From: BRH-c25 sp012519325
GTDB taxonomy: Bacteria > Bacillota > Clostridia > Lutisporales > Lutisporaceae
DNA length: 64,000 nucleotides
Direction of reading: 5' to 3'
Assembly (NCBI GenBank): GCA_050950645.1
Contig: JBMNHZ010000009.1
Location: 403,474-467,473 of the forward strand
Numbering within the stretch: position 1 is the first letter of the stretch; the number at the start of each line of letters is the position of its first letter. This document shows, in pieces, positions 9,417 through 17,371 of the stretch. The notes beneath the pieces were generated by a model, which was given only the letters and a program-made list of their open reading frames with translations, ran no database searches and was not told the DNA's origin. The position numbers were made by a program, and so were the translations under genes.

Positions 9417-9950
9417 ATGCTAGAGAGGATATTGGAGCACAACAGGAAATTTGTGCAGGAAAGAAAGAATGCAGGAAAAGACAAGCCAATCAGCGGTCAT
9501 GCCCATAAGGATATAATGGTATTTACCTGCATGGACACAAGATTGATAGAACTATTGGAGCCTGCTATGGGTTTTGGCAGAGGTGATATAAAAATACTAA
9601 AGAATGCAGGCAACATTATCCGAAACAATTGCAGTGACGTTATCAGAAGCGTGGCTGTAGGAACGGTGCTAATGGGATTGAAGGAAGTATATGTGGTAGG
9701 TCATAGTGATTGCGGAATGAGAAAGCAGAATGTAGAGGACATAAAAGCAAAAATGGCCGAAAGAGGTATACCGGCTGACGCAATAGAAGCCATAGATATA
9801 AAGGAATGGTTCGGATTATTACAGGATGAAACAGAAAATGTAAAAGATGCGGTTCTCAAACTGAAGAATTCCCCATATATACCCAAGGATGTGAAAATCC
9901 ATGGTTTGCTAATGGATCCGAATTCAGGAGAAATATCGGTAATTGCATAA
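9417..9950 (+). CDS. Beta-class carbonic anhydrase
   Basis: A zinc enzyme that interconverts CO2 and bicarbonate. The ligand motifs are CMDTR (Cys, Asp and Arg of the active site, about residue 38) and HSDCGM (His and Cys, about 100). At 177 residues it fits the short bacterial beta clade. CAGGAGGTC lies 7 bases before the ATG and the gene starts 16 bases after mobA. Next to a formate/nitrite channel it may help balance CO2/bicarbonate around formate metabolism, which is an inference. Confidence 0.92.
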   Translation: MLERILEHNRKFVQERKNAGKDKPISGHAHKDIMVFTCMDTRLIELLEPAMGFGRGDIKILKNAGNIIRNNCSDVIRSVAVGTVLMGLKEVYVVGHSDCGMRKQNVEDIKAKMAERGIPADAIEAIDIKEWFGLLQDETENVKDAVLKLKNSPYIPKDVKIHGLLMDPNSGEISVIA

Positions 9951-10089
9951 GAATGGTAAGGGCTAAAATCGTTAAAACTCTTAATGAATTGTAGACATAT
10001 TGAGAAAAAGATGCTAAACTTAAATTGTTAAAAAAATATTAATCTTATTCATATCATTTAACAAAGTTTAGATTGGAGGGTCTATTGTA

Positions 10090-10899
10090 ATGGAGAAAAG
10101 GATGTTGACTCCAAAAGAAATTGCGATGGCAACCTGCGATGCTGGTGCTGCGAAAGCAAAGCTATCAATTGCTCAGATGATTGTGCTGGGTATTTTTGCA
10201 GGTGTGTTCATAGGCTTTGGTGCACAGGGAGCAATCACTATCGGACAATCACTTGCAAAGATTGATACAGGTTTGCAGAAGTTTGCATTTGCCGGAGCAT
10301 TTCCTGTAGGACTTATGCTGGTGGTTATTTGTGGTGCGGAGCTATTTACAGGCAATAACCTAATGACTTTAGGGTGCCTGAACAGCAGATACAAATTGTC
10401 GGATGTATTCAGAAACTGGGGTGTCGTATACTTTTCAAATTTCGTAGGTTCATTAGTACTTGCCCTTTTGGTTGCAAATTCCGGCTTAATGGCACCAGGA
10501 ACTCCTATTGCCGAATCTGCTATTAAAATTGCATCCAACAAAGTTGCTATACCTTTTGGTGCTGCAATATTAAGAGGAATATTATGTAATATTATTGTTG
10601 TTCTTGCAGTATGGATGGCAACTGGAGCGAAGGATATTATTTCAAAAATATTCTCATGCTGGTTCCCGATCATGCTGTTCGTACTGTGCGGATATGAGCA
10701 CAGTGTTGCAAATATGTACTTCATACCTCTCGGAATGTTCTTAGGCGCGCCTGTTACCTGGGGGCAGGCTTGGTTCAATAATCTTATACCTGTTACAATA
10801 GGTAATCTGATTGGTGGAGCGGTTATTGTACCGTTGTTCTATCATGTTGCATACATGAAGGCTCCCGGAGCTGCTGCAGCGAAAGATGTAAAAGCTTAA
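10090..10899 (+). CDS. Formate/nitrite transporter family channel
   Basis: A pentameric FNT-type membrane channel of 269 residues. It has the six-helix family pattern with GIFAGVFIGFGAQ in helix 1, GAELFTGNNLM (re-entrant loop region), the NWGVVYFSNFVGS segment, and GYEHSVANMYFIPLG, which carries the central His of the FNT pore. FocA (formate) is favoured over NirC by the nearby Moco genes, but substrate cannot be decided from this alone. GGAGGG lies about 10 bases before the ATG. The 140 bases upstream are AT-rich and probably hold the promoter. Confidence 0.9.
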   Translation: MEKRMLTPKEIAMATCDAGAAKAKLSIAQMIVLGIFAGVFIGFGAQGAITIGQSLAKIDTGLQKFAFAGAFPVGLMLVVICGAELFTGNNLMTLGCLNSRYKLSDVFRNWGVVYFSNFVGSLVLALLVANSGLMAPGTPIAESAIKIASNKVAIPFGAAILRGILCNIIVVLAVWMATGAKDIISKIFSCWFPIMLFVLCGYEHSVANMYFIPLGMFLGAPVTWGQAWFNNLIPVTIGNLIGGAVIVPLFYHVAYMKAPGAAAAKDVKA

Positions 10900-10953
10900 A
10901 GAATTGTAAAAGCAAAAATTATAGTATATAATAAAATAGAAATGTAAAAGTTT

Positions 10954-11060
10954 TCCGAGTTATAGCTTCTAAAGGTATCCATGAAGTTATGACCGATGGG
11001 CAAGTCCCATAAGGGTTCAGGGAGAAATCCCGGGGCCTCCCGTGCTTGGAAAGGAAAATG
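10954..11060 (+). promoter_or_regulatory. Moco riboswitch candidate upstream of moaA
   Basis: The element begins CCGAGTTATAGCTTCTAAAGG and ends GGCCTCCCGTGCTTGGAAAGG. The 3' part matches the conserved CGCCTCCCGT...TGGAAAGG end that I recall from the E. coli moaA Moco RNA. Internal stems GGGCAAGTCCC and GGGAGAAATCCC are clear. It sits before an intrinsic terminator and then moaA, so transcription attenuation by molybdenum (or tungsten) cofactor is the likely mechanism. Confidence 0.8.
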
Positions 11061-11074
11061 ATTTGTTAATTCTT

Positions 11075-11107
11075 AAAAAAACAATCCTTTTCCGGATTGT
11101 TTTTTTA
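11075..11107 (+). terminator. Intrinsic terminator between Moco riboswitch and moaA
   Basis: ACAATCC/GGATTGT stem with loop TTTTCC, extended by the A-run before and the T-run (11101-11107) after. Placed directly after the riboswitch, it is its probable off-state terminator. Confidence 0.85.
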
Positions 11108-11139
11108 TTATATAAATTAAATCCGGTTAAACGTATCAG

Positions 11140-11275
11140 TAAAATGCCGGAGCAAGCATAACACCAGCGTTAAACTAAATGCTATACTTGCGAACCCGGG
11201 CGGCTGCGGCTTACAGGATATCGGAGAAGTAACCCGTATATTACGGTTCAAAGTACTCTATAGTAAAGGGTGAGG
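11140..11275 (+). other. Second structured leader segment before moaA, not identified
   Basis: GC-richer than its surroundings, with local pairing potential such as ATACGTTTAACCGG-type and GAACCCGGGCGGC segments and the block GGATATCGGAGAAG. I do not recognise a riboswitch class. The ribosome binding site GGGTGAGGG lies at its end. It may be part of a longer leader for moaA. Confidence 0.3.
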
Positions 11276-11282
11276 GCCACAA

Positions 11283-12263
11283 ATGAAGGATGGGTTAGGA
11301 AGAAACATAAATTACCTACGAATATCTGTTACAGACAGGTGTAATTTAAGATGCCGCTACTGCATGCCTGAGGAGGGTATAGTAAAAAGGGCCCATAGTA
11401 ATATACTGACACTGGAGGAAATATTTGAAGTAGTAAATGTATGTGCAGGCTTGGGTACGGATAAGATAAGGATTACCGGGGGAGAACCTCTTGTAAGAAA
11501 GGGGCTTGCAAGTCTTATTGAGAGGATTGCAACCCTTAAAGGTATAAAGGATTTGGCCATAACCACCAATGGAAGCCTCCTGAAGGGATATGCCCGTGAA
11601 TTAAAAGAGGCGGGACTTTACAGAATAAACATAAGCTTGGATACCATGAATGAGAAGAAATATGAATATGTGACCAGGGGGGGAAGGCTCAAGGATGTCC
11701 TTGAAGGGATCCATGAGGCATTAAAGGTCGGCCTGGTGCCAATAAAAATAAACACCGTATTGGCAAAGGATTTTAATGAGGATGAAATAGGGAGTTTCAT
11801 CAGGCTTACGGAAAGTTTAGGAATAGATGTCCGATTCATAGAGCTGATGCCTATAGGGCATGCGTCCGGCTTTGCATCAGAGCATTACTTGCCCAATTCA
11901 GCAGTACTGGAAAGATTTAAAGAGCTTGAACCAATGGAGACAGCCGACAAAAGCAGTCCGGCCATGTACTACAAGCTGCCCGGTGCAAAAGGAAGGGTGG
12001 GGTTGATTAATCCAATCAGCCGTAACTTCTGCAGCAGCTGCAACAGACTGAGGCTTACGGCAGACGGGAAGCTTAAACCTTGCCTCCATTCCGACTTGGA
12101 AATAGACGTAAAAGGAATTTTGAGAGGTTTAAAGGCCGGTGACAAGCAGATGGCACTGGAGAAGGCGGTCGCAGAAGCAATACAGGCAAAGCCTGAGCAT
12201 CACACACTGAATGATTTGTATAATAAACCCATTGAGCGTGATATGTACACAATCGGCGGATAA
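11283..12263 (+). CDS. moaA: GTP 3',8-cyclase
   Basis: A radical SAM enzyme for the first step of molybdenum cofactor synthesis (GTP to 3',8-cH2GTP). The N-terminal cluster is CNLRCRYCMPEEG (CxxxCxxC, about residues 20-32), with RITGGEPLVR for SAM binding. The second C-terminal cluster is visible as FCSSCNRLRLTADG and KPCLHS. The chain ends in the conserved double glycine (YTIGG). Its 326 residues are the usual length. The Moco riboswitch and terminator upstream suggest feedback control. moaC and moaE are not in this window. Confidence 0.95.
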   Translation: MKDGLGRNINYLRISVTDRCNLRCRYCMPEEGIVKRAHSNILTLEEIFEVVNVCAGLGTDKIRITGGEPLVRKGLASLIERIATLKGIKDLAITTNGSLLKGYARELKEAGLYRINISLDTMNEKKYEYVTRGGRLKDVLEGIHEALKVGLVPIKINTVLAKDFNEDEIGSFIRLTESLGIDVRFIELMPIGHASGFASEHYLPNSAVLERFKELEPMETADKSSPAMYYKLPGAKGRVGLINPISRNFCSSCNRLRLTADGKLKPCLHSDLEIDVKGILRGLKAGDKQMALEKAVAEAIQAKPEHHTLNDLYNKPIERDMYTIGG

Positions 12264-12338
12264 ATTAGCTCCATTCCGCTGATGCAGCAAAGTAACTCAC
12301 ATAAAGAATTTCTAAGTACATTACTAAGGGGGATATGT

Positions 12339-12782
12339 ATGAAAGGCAAGGTATTGGCTGTAAACATAAGCGAAAAGAAAGGTGTTTTCAAAAAACCCAT
12401 AGAACAGGGAGAATTTAAGGTTAACCATGGCCTTGCGGGAGATGCCCATGGGGGAAACTGGCACAGGCAGGTGAGTCTGTTAGGTATCGAAAGCATAAAT
12501 AAAATGAAGGCTATGGGGATTGAGGGGCTTTGCCCGGGCAAGTTTGCAGAAAACCTCACCACGGAAGGCCTTGAACTATGGAAGCTTCCTGTAGGCACAA
12601 GGCTCAAAATTGGCGAAACGGAGCAGGAGGTAACGCAGATTGGCAAGGAATGCCATGTGAAGTGCGAAATATTCCAAAAAGTTGGGAGCTGCATTATGCC
12701 GACGGAGGGTATATTCACAAAGGTTCTAAAAGGCGGAATTATTAAGCCCGGTGACGAAATAGAGGTGCAAGAGAAAGCGTAA
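12339..12782 (+). CDS. MOSC-domain protein
   Basis: A stand-alone MOSC domain of about 147 residues, a family that binds molybdenum cofactor or helps handle its sulfur. Visible marks are HGLAGDAHGGNWHRQVSLLG, the FAENLTTEG motif and the conserved late cysteine in KECHVKCEIF. The ATG at 12339 was taken because AAGGGGG lies about 7 bases upstream; the longer in-frame start at 12282 has no such site. It lies 75 bases after moaA, and the group ends at a terminator. Confidence 0.88.
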   Translation: MKGKVLAVNISEKKGVFKKPIEQGEFKVNHGLAGDAHGGNWHRQVSLLGIESINKMKAMGIEGLCPGKFAENLTTEGLELWKLPVGTRLKIGETEQEVTQIGKECHVKCEIFQKVGSCIMPTEGIFTKVLKGGIIKPGDEIEVQEKA

Positions 12783-12798
12783 GCTGCTCTTTGTGAGG

Positions 12799-12837
12799 AT
12801 GTATTGTATGTCATTAATACATACAATACATTTTTTT
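12799..12837 (+). terminator. Intrinsic terminator after MOSC gene
   Basis: ATGTATTGTATG pairs with CATACAATACAT over 12 bp around a short loop, followed by seven T residues. It isolates the molybdenum-cofactor group from the integrase region. Confidence 0.88.
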
Positions 12838-13019
12838 GCATAAGAAGGTATGGGTATCCCCGCATATTAGAAAATGCAGGGGATATTGTCGAAGTTTGTC
12901 ATGTGAACGGTGCCGGATTTTATACAATGAAGTATTTAACACGAGAACCGAATATTGTATAATGGAATCAATAAAAGGTAAGTGTTGGTATTGAGTATGA
13001 TGCAAAAGAGGGGGATCTT

Positions 13020-14081
13020 TTGTCAATTTGTGTGAGGAAGGGAAAGCCGGGAGAGTTGGAGCTTGTGTTTCCATATAATGAGGAATACATTGCCAAAGTT
13101 AGGAAAATACCAGGGCGCAGATGGGATAAGGACAACAAGAAATGGCTCATACCGGATAGTGAGGAGTCCATTAACCGATTAAAGGAGTTGTTTGCAAAAG
13201 GAGAACTGGTTATTTTCAAAGGCAGCTCAAATAACCAGTATCTAAAAATGATGGAAGAAGGATTAAGACTAAGGGGGTATAGTCAAAAAACCATAAAGTC
13301 ATATATGAGTCATGCAAGATTGTTTCTTGAGTATTGCGGCAAGAATGCTGAACAATTATTGAAGGAAGATATTAATTGCTATCTGTTATATTTGTTGGAG
13401 CAAAAAGGCAATGCGCATTCATTTGTAAGCCAAGCTGTAAGCTCAATCAAGTTCCTGTTTGGGAAAGTGCTTATGGAAGATGATTTAACACTGGACATAG
13501 CCAGACCTAAAAAAGAGAAAAAGCTGCCGGAAGTCCTTAGCCAAAATGAAGTGAGGCATATTTTAGACAATGTAAAAAATCTCAAGCATAAAGCAATATT
13601 ATTTCTAATATATTCGTCAGGGCTGCGGGTAGGTGAGGTTGTAAGGCTTAGGTTGAAAGATATTGACAGCGACAGAATGCTTATACACGTAGTACAGGGC
13701 AAAGGAAGAAAAGACAGATATACTGTACTCTCAGAAGTTGCCCTTAAGGTTCTGCGTGAATATGTTCGTGAATATAAACCCGCAGAATGGCTATTCCAAG
13801 GTGAACAGGCCGGTAGACATATTACTGAAAGAACTGTCCAGCGTGCATTTGAAAACGCGAAGGAGAATGCTGGAATACAAAAGAAGGTATCAGTACATAG
13901 CTTGCGACATTCTTTTGCGACTCATCTTTTGGAGGGAGGGATAGACTTGAGGTATATTCAAGAACTTCTAGGGCATCAAAGTAGTAAGACAACAGAAATT
14001 TATACCCATGTGACAAAGAAGAGTATAAGGAGTATTGCTAGCCCTCTAGATAAGATTATGAGCAAAAGAGAATATTACTGA
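13020..14081 (+). CDS. Tyrosine recombinase, likely integrase of the cassette array
   Basis: A 353-residue tyrosine recombinase. The catalytic residues are all visible: Arg in SSGLRVGEVVRLR, Lys in QGKGRKDRYTVL, HSLRHSFATHL (HxxR), LGHQSSKTTEIYTHV (H and the Tyr nucleophile). A SAM-like core-binding domain covers about 75-165. The first 65 residues are an extra domain with IPGRRWDKDNKKWLIP, a motif resembling HARP-type domains. It lacks the roughly 20-residue insertion before the HxxR box that marks classical IntI enzymes, so by sequence it is nearer to XerC/D. Its position directly before a candidate attI and the first cassette, in the same orientation as the cassettes, makes it the best candidate recombinase. 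The start is a TTG with GGGGGA 5 bases upstream. Confidence 0.85.
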   Translation: MSICVRKGKPGELELVFPYNEEYIAKVRKIPGRRWDKDNKKWLIPDSEESINRLKELFAKGELVIFKGSSNNQYLKMMEEGLRLRGYSQKTIKSYMSHARLFLEYCGKNAEQLLKEDINCYLLYLLEQKGNAHSFVSQAVSSIKFLFGKVLMEDDLTLDIARPKKEKKLPEVLSQNEVRHILDNVKNLKHKAILFLIYSSGLRVGEVVRLRLKDIDSDRMLIHVVQGKGRKDRYTVLSEVALKVLREYVREYKPAEWLFQGEQAGRHITERTVQRAFENAKENAGIQKKVSVHSLRHSFATHLLEGGIDLRYIQELLGHQSSKTTEIYTHVTKKSIRSIASPLDKIMSKREYY

Positions 14082-14085
14082 ATAC

Positions 14086-14176
14086 CGACATATGGAGTAA
14101 TTCACGACATATGTCGCCTATCACCCAATATTTCAATCATTTACGAAATATGACGGGGGTGTAGGAGTTATACGCC
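14086..14176 (+). other. Candidate attI recombination region
   Basis: Three direct repeats of CGACATATG (14086, 14105, and the variant CGAAATATG at 14144) are spaced 19 and 39 bases apart. GTTATACGCC follows at 14167-14176. The first cassette starts at that GTT, because its first 20 bases pair with the 20 bases before and through the R'' box of its own attC at 14998. There is no R''/L palindrome on the left, as expected for an attI rather than an attC. The repeats could be accessory integrase sites; this is an inference. Confidence 0.6.
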
Positions 14177-14224
14177 ATACCATGCGAACATTTTACATGT
14201 AGAAATTCAGAATATTATAGAATA

Positions 14225-14250
14225 TAAATCCTTTGCTTATGATATAATGG
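14225..14250 (+). promoter_or_regulatory. Extended -10 promoter candidate for first cassette
   Basis: TATAAT at 14243-14248 is preceded by TGA, giving TGNTATAAT. No good -35 is seen at the right distance. TTTACA at about 14192 with TATTAT downstream is a second candidate. Either would drive the first toxin-antitoxin pair from inside the cassette and might read into later cassettes. Confidence 0.5.
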
Positions 14251-14301
14251 TAGTAAGGAAAGTAAAGAAAGTAAGGGGATTATATTAAGGAGGATTTATA
14301 T

Positions 14302-14577
14302 ATGGAACTTGCAAGAATATCATCAAAAGGTCAAATAACAATTCCTAAAGAAGTACGGAAAAAACTGAACCTAAAAGAAGGTGATAAGGTTTTATTCATT
14401 GAGGAGGATGGGAAAGTAGTTATTGCAAATGCATCATACATGGCATTTAAAGAAATACAGCAAGCTATGAAAGGAGAAGCAGAGAGGCAGGGTCTTACTT
14501 CTGAAGAGGATGTTAACAAGTTAATTAAAGAAGTTAGAAAAGAGATGTGGGAGGAAAAACATGAGGATAATGATTGA
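14302..14577 (+). CDS. AbrB/MazE-type antitoxin
   Basis: A 91-residue protein with an N-terminal SpoVT/AbrB DNA-binding domain: ARISSKGQITIPKEVRKKL, then GDKVLFIEEDGKVVI. The C-terminal helical part should bind the toxin. AAGGAGG lies 8 bases upstream. It overlaps the PIN-domain gene by 17 bases, the usual antitoxin-first arrangement, and probably represses its own promoter. It is the first gene of the cassette array. Confidence 0.88.
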   Translation: MELARISSKGQITIPKEVRKKLNLKEGDKVLFIEEDGKVVIANASYMAFKEIQQAMKGEAERQGLTSEEDVNKLIKEVRKEMWEEKHEDND

Positions 14578-14962
14578 TACAAATATTATCATATCCGCAA
14601 TTCTCTTTCCAAATTCTTCGCCATCAAGATTCATTGAAGAAGTCACTTCCGAACATAGCATTGTACTTTGCTCTCATATAATTGATGAATTGCACAGAGT
14701 TTTCAACAAAAAGTTTAAGGACAAGCTGTTATATCTAGAAAAATTCCTATCAAAGTTTTCATTTGAACTTGTTTACACACCTCAAGATATCGAAGTCGAT
14801 AAGTACCCTAATATAAGGGACGTAGCAGATCTGCCAATACTTGTTTCGGCAATCATAGAAGATGTAGATGTAATTGTCACGGGTGACAAAGATTTTTTTG
14901 ATGTGGAGATTGAAAAACCGGAGATAATAACGGTTAAAGAATACTTCGAAAGATATAATTAA
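14561..14962 (+). CDS. PIN-domain toxin (putative RNase)
   Basis: A 133-residue PIN-domain protein. Acidic metal-site residues appear as MIDTNIIISA (Asp, residue 5), the ELHRVFNKKF region, and VTGDKDFFD (Asp pair near 105). COG1569-like PIN toxins of this length cut RNA when freed from their antitoxin. The start overlaps the AbrB-type gene, so translation is probably coupled. Cassette boundary follows 36 bases after the stop. Confidence 0.88.
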   Translation: MRIMIDTNIIISAILFPNSSPSRFIEEVTSEHSIVLCSHIIDELHRVFNKKFKDKLLYLEKFLSKFSFELVYTPQDIEVDKYPNIRDVADLPILVSAIIEDVDVIVTGDKDFFDVEIEKPEIITVKEYFERYN

Positions 14963-14997
14963 TTATCCATGCAGGGCTCCGCGGGGCATGGTACGGC

Positions 14998-15191
14998 GCA
15001 TAACAAAGCCCTCACGCTGTGGCACGGCGGGCAGGGACAAGTAGCATGCGTGCCTTGGGTTGCAGAAGATGTGCAATGCTGTAGTTTGAATTAAGTAGCA
15101 ACCACACCCCTTCACCGGGAGCGGAGCTCCGCCAAGGGGAAGGCCTCTGCCGGCCCGGTTCAGTGGTGTCGTGAGTGCGGAACCGTTATAC
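14998..15191 (+). repeat. attC site 1 (long type)
   Basis: R'' box GCATAAC (14998) and R' box GTTATAC (15185) bound a 194-bp imperfect palindrome. Inner stems are visible: GGCACG/CGTGCC, GGTTGC/GCAACC and GGAGC/GCTCC. The L boxes CCTCACG and CGTGAG pair. It ends the AbrB/PIN cassette. Confidence 0.85.
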
Positions 15192-15221
15192 GCAATGCGG
15201 GTTAGTGAGGAGGGGTATCGG

Positions 15222-16184
15222 GTGAAAGATAATTCAAATACAATATCAGTGGAGGAAGCTGCAAAAGGGTTAAAGGTTAAGCCGACTGATATTATCAAAT
15301 GGATAACAGAAGGTAAAATAAAAGCGATTAAACAAGCCGATTATACTTTTAAAATACCCATAGAAGAATACCAAAGATATGGTAAGTCTTTTCCTAATGA
15401 ACTCAGGTTGAAAATTGGAGAATATTTATGGAATGCACAACTTCGATTAATTCCTAAAGTTCAAGAAGAAGTAAGAGAGAGGTTTAGTAGTAACAGCCAG
15501 CTTGTTCTAGACAGAGACGAGATAGCGGTGAATGTAATTGAGACAATACATAGAAAACATGAACCAGAATTTGACCTCTTTGATGATAAAAGGGGGACGG
15601 TGGCAGCCTTTATTTTATATTCTCGTGTTATTAGCCTATTGCATTCAATAATCCTATTGCTACGAGGAGGAATCCCATCAGAATCATTTATTTTATTCCG
15701 ACCTCTTTGGGAAGCCATACAATTAGCAGAATATTTTTTAATATCTGAAGCAAGTAACGAAAATAAAAAGGAAATTAGAAGATGGTTTGAGCATGAAGAA
15801 ACACCTCCAGCTCGTGATGTAAGATATTATCTATCAAAAAAAATTGGTTTACCATTAAAAATACTACAAGAATTAAACCATAGGTATTCAAAACCAGTTC
15901 ATCATACCTATAAAGTAATTATGGAGTCTTATCGGGGTGTCTCAATGTCTGGTTTTCTGGGAGATTATAGTCAAGGGTTTGGTTTTGATTATCATCAATC
16001 GAGAATCATGAGGGATATAATAACTTTAATTGAAGCATTTGAAAATTTGCTATTATCTGCCCTTCAAGGATTCAATATGTGTTTCTCCCCAATTTTAGCA
16101 GAGGATGAAGTTGAAAACTTGAGGGAGCAGATAGAATTTTATATGCTAGATCCAAACAAAAGGTTGGAAAAGATATTTAAGTAG
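15222..16184 (+). CDS. DUF5677-like protein with N-terminal excisionase-type HTH (copy 1)
   Basis: About 320 residues from the GTG at 15222, chosen because GAGGAGGGG lies 7 bases upstream; a longer frame from 15171 would begin inside the attC. Residues about 5-50 (ISVEEAAKGLKVKPTDIIKW) look like a MerR/excisionase-like helix-turn-helix. The middle contains the ESFILFRPLWEAIQLAEYFL segment typical of DUF5677 and other HEPN-like helical families. Function is unknown. The whole cassette recurs unchanged at 18633-19832. Confidence 0.75.
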   Translation: MKDNSNTISVEEAAKGLKVKPTDIIKWITEGKIKAIKQADYTFKIPIEEYQRYGKSFPNELRLKIGEYLWNAQLRLIPKVQEEVRERFSSNSQLVLDRDEIAVNVIETIHRKHEPEFDLFDDKRGTVAAFILYSRVISLLHSIILLLRGGIPSESFILFRPLWEAIQLAEYFLISEASNENKKEIRRWFEHEETPPARDVRYYLSKKIGLPLKILQELNHRYSKPVHHTYKVIMESYRGVSMSGFLGDYSQGFGFDYHQSRIMRDIITLIEAFENLLLSALQGFNMCFSPILAEDEVENLREQIEFYMLDPNKRLEKIFK

Positions 16185-16201
16185 AAAAAGACCCGCACTA
16201 C

Positions 16202-16391
16202 GTATAACAAAGCACTCACGCTGCGGCACGGCGGGCAAGGGCAAGGGGCGTGCGTGCCTTGGGTTGCCGGACGCATTTGCTTTGGAGCAGGGACAGGGCA
16301 ACCACACCCCTTCACCGGGAGCGAAGCTCCGCCAGGAGGACAGGCTATGTGGGTCCGGTTCAGCGGTGTCGTGAGTGCGAACCCGTTAGAC
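16202..16391 (+). repeat. attC site 2 (long type)
   Basis: R'' GTATAAC (16202) and R' GTTAGAC (16385). The R'' box is the exact reverse complement of this cassette's own first bases (GTTATAC at 15185). The inner loop belongs to the second subtype, with GGGTTGCC/GGGCAACC. Identical to attC site 5 through the crossover point. Confidence 0.85.
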
Positions 16392-16500
16392 GAAACAGTG
16401 GCATAGGTTCTTTTAGACACTTCTTAAAGGTTACAAATAATGGATGTTTTCCGAATGTTAGTGTATAATATAATTAAAGTTTTGAAAAGGTGTGATTTTA

Positions 16501-16673
16501 TGAGTCTGGCAGAAAAGTTTATAAAGGAATTCGAGGCACTTCCTGAAGAAAGGAAGAAAGAAGTAATAGATTTTATTGAATTTATAAAGGTTAAAGAGAG
16601 TAAGAATTTAAATGGTATGATGGACCGGATTGTTGAGGATAATCTTGAAGCGTTTAAGGAGCTTGCAAAGTAA
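16501..16673 (+). CDS. Small antitoxin-like protein (DUF2281-type)
   Basis: A 56-residue acidic, helical protein with SLAEKFIKEFEALPEERKKE followed by VIDFIEFIKVKES, a pattern seen in DUF2281-type antitoxins. The ATG at 16501 has AAGGTG about 8 bases upstream; an earlier in-frame start has none. Its stop overlaps the start of the Doc-type toxin (TAATG), so the pair is translationally coupled. Confidence 0.75.
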
Positions 16674-17059
16674 TGAAAATGCTTGAAATGAAGGATATTA
16701 TACTCTTTCACAAGAAGTTAATTGAAAAGACTGGCGGAAGTGATGGTATAAGAGATTATAGCTTAATTGATAGTGCTCTTAACAGAGCTTTTGCTTCATT
16801 TGATGGCAAGGATTTGTATGAAAGCATAGAAGAAAAAATATCCGTAATAGCTACTAGTATGGTAAAGAATCACGGCTTTGTTGACGGAAATAAGAGAATT
16901 GGTATAGCGGTAATGCTACTTTTACTTCAACTAAATGAAATAGTGGTTCAATACATCCAAACCGAGTTGATAGAGCTTGGGCTAAACATTGCTTCAGGAA
17001 ATTATAGCGAGCAAGATGTAACGGAATGGATAGAAGAACATAAGGAGAATAAGGCTTAG
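16673..17059 (+). CDS. Doc-type Fic toxin
   Basis: A 128-residue Fic/Doc protein. The Fic motif reads HGFVDGNKRIG (HxFxxGNKR, residues about 63-73), close to the Doc consensus. Doc enzymes phosphorylate elongation factor Tu and stop translation; other Fic proteins AMPylate, so the exact reaction is inferred. ISVIATSMVKN before the motif is also typical. The small helical gene upstream is the likely antitoxin, though it is not a standard Phd. Confidence 0.9.
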   Translation: MKMLEMKDIILFHKKLIEKTGGSDGIRDYSLIDSALNRAFASFDGKDLYESIEEKISVIATSMVKNHGFVDGNKRIGIAVMLLLLQLNEIVVQYIQTELIELGLNIASGNYSEQDVTEWIEEHKENKA

Positions 17060-17071
17060 GCCTTATTTTTT
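17048..17071 (+). terminator. Terminator at the end of the Doc cassette
   Basis: AATAAGGC/GCCTTATT stem with a 4-base loop and a T-run. It overlaps the stop codon of the toxin gene. Such a terminator inside a cassette would limit read-through to later cassettes. Confidence 0.7.
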
Positions 17072-17091
17072 GATATAGATGCCACTGCTTC

Positions 17092-17281
17092 GCATAACAA
17101 TGCACTCAAGCGGCGGCACGACAGGCTGGGGCAAGGAGCATGCGTGCCTTGGGTTGCCGGATGCATTTACTCTGAAGCAAGGTCAGGGCAACCACACCCC
17201 TTCACCGGGAGCGGAGCTCCGCCAGGGGGACAGGCTCTGATGGTCCGGCTCAGCGGTGTCGTGAGTGCGAACCCGTTATGC
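17092..17281 (+). repeat. attC site 3 (long type)
   Basis: R'' GCATAAC (17092), R' GTTATGC (17275). L boxes GCACTCA and TGAGTGC pair perfectly. Inner stems GGGTTGCC/GGGCAACC and GGAGC/GCTCC are present. Confidence 0.85.
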
Positions 17282-17371
17282 GAAATGCCGCATAGAATTG
17301 AATTACATATAGAAGTCTGAGAAAAACAGAAAATAAAAGAATGGAAAATAAATTACTTAGGAGGAAAGATT

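Noticed and set aside
12200..12865. Long minus-strand open frame over the MOSC gene
   Set aside because: It is the shadow of a well-supported gene and terminator on the plus strand.
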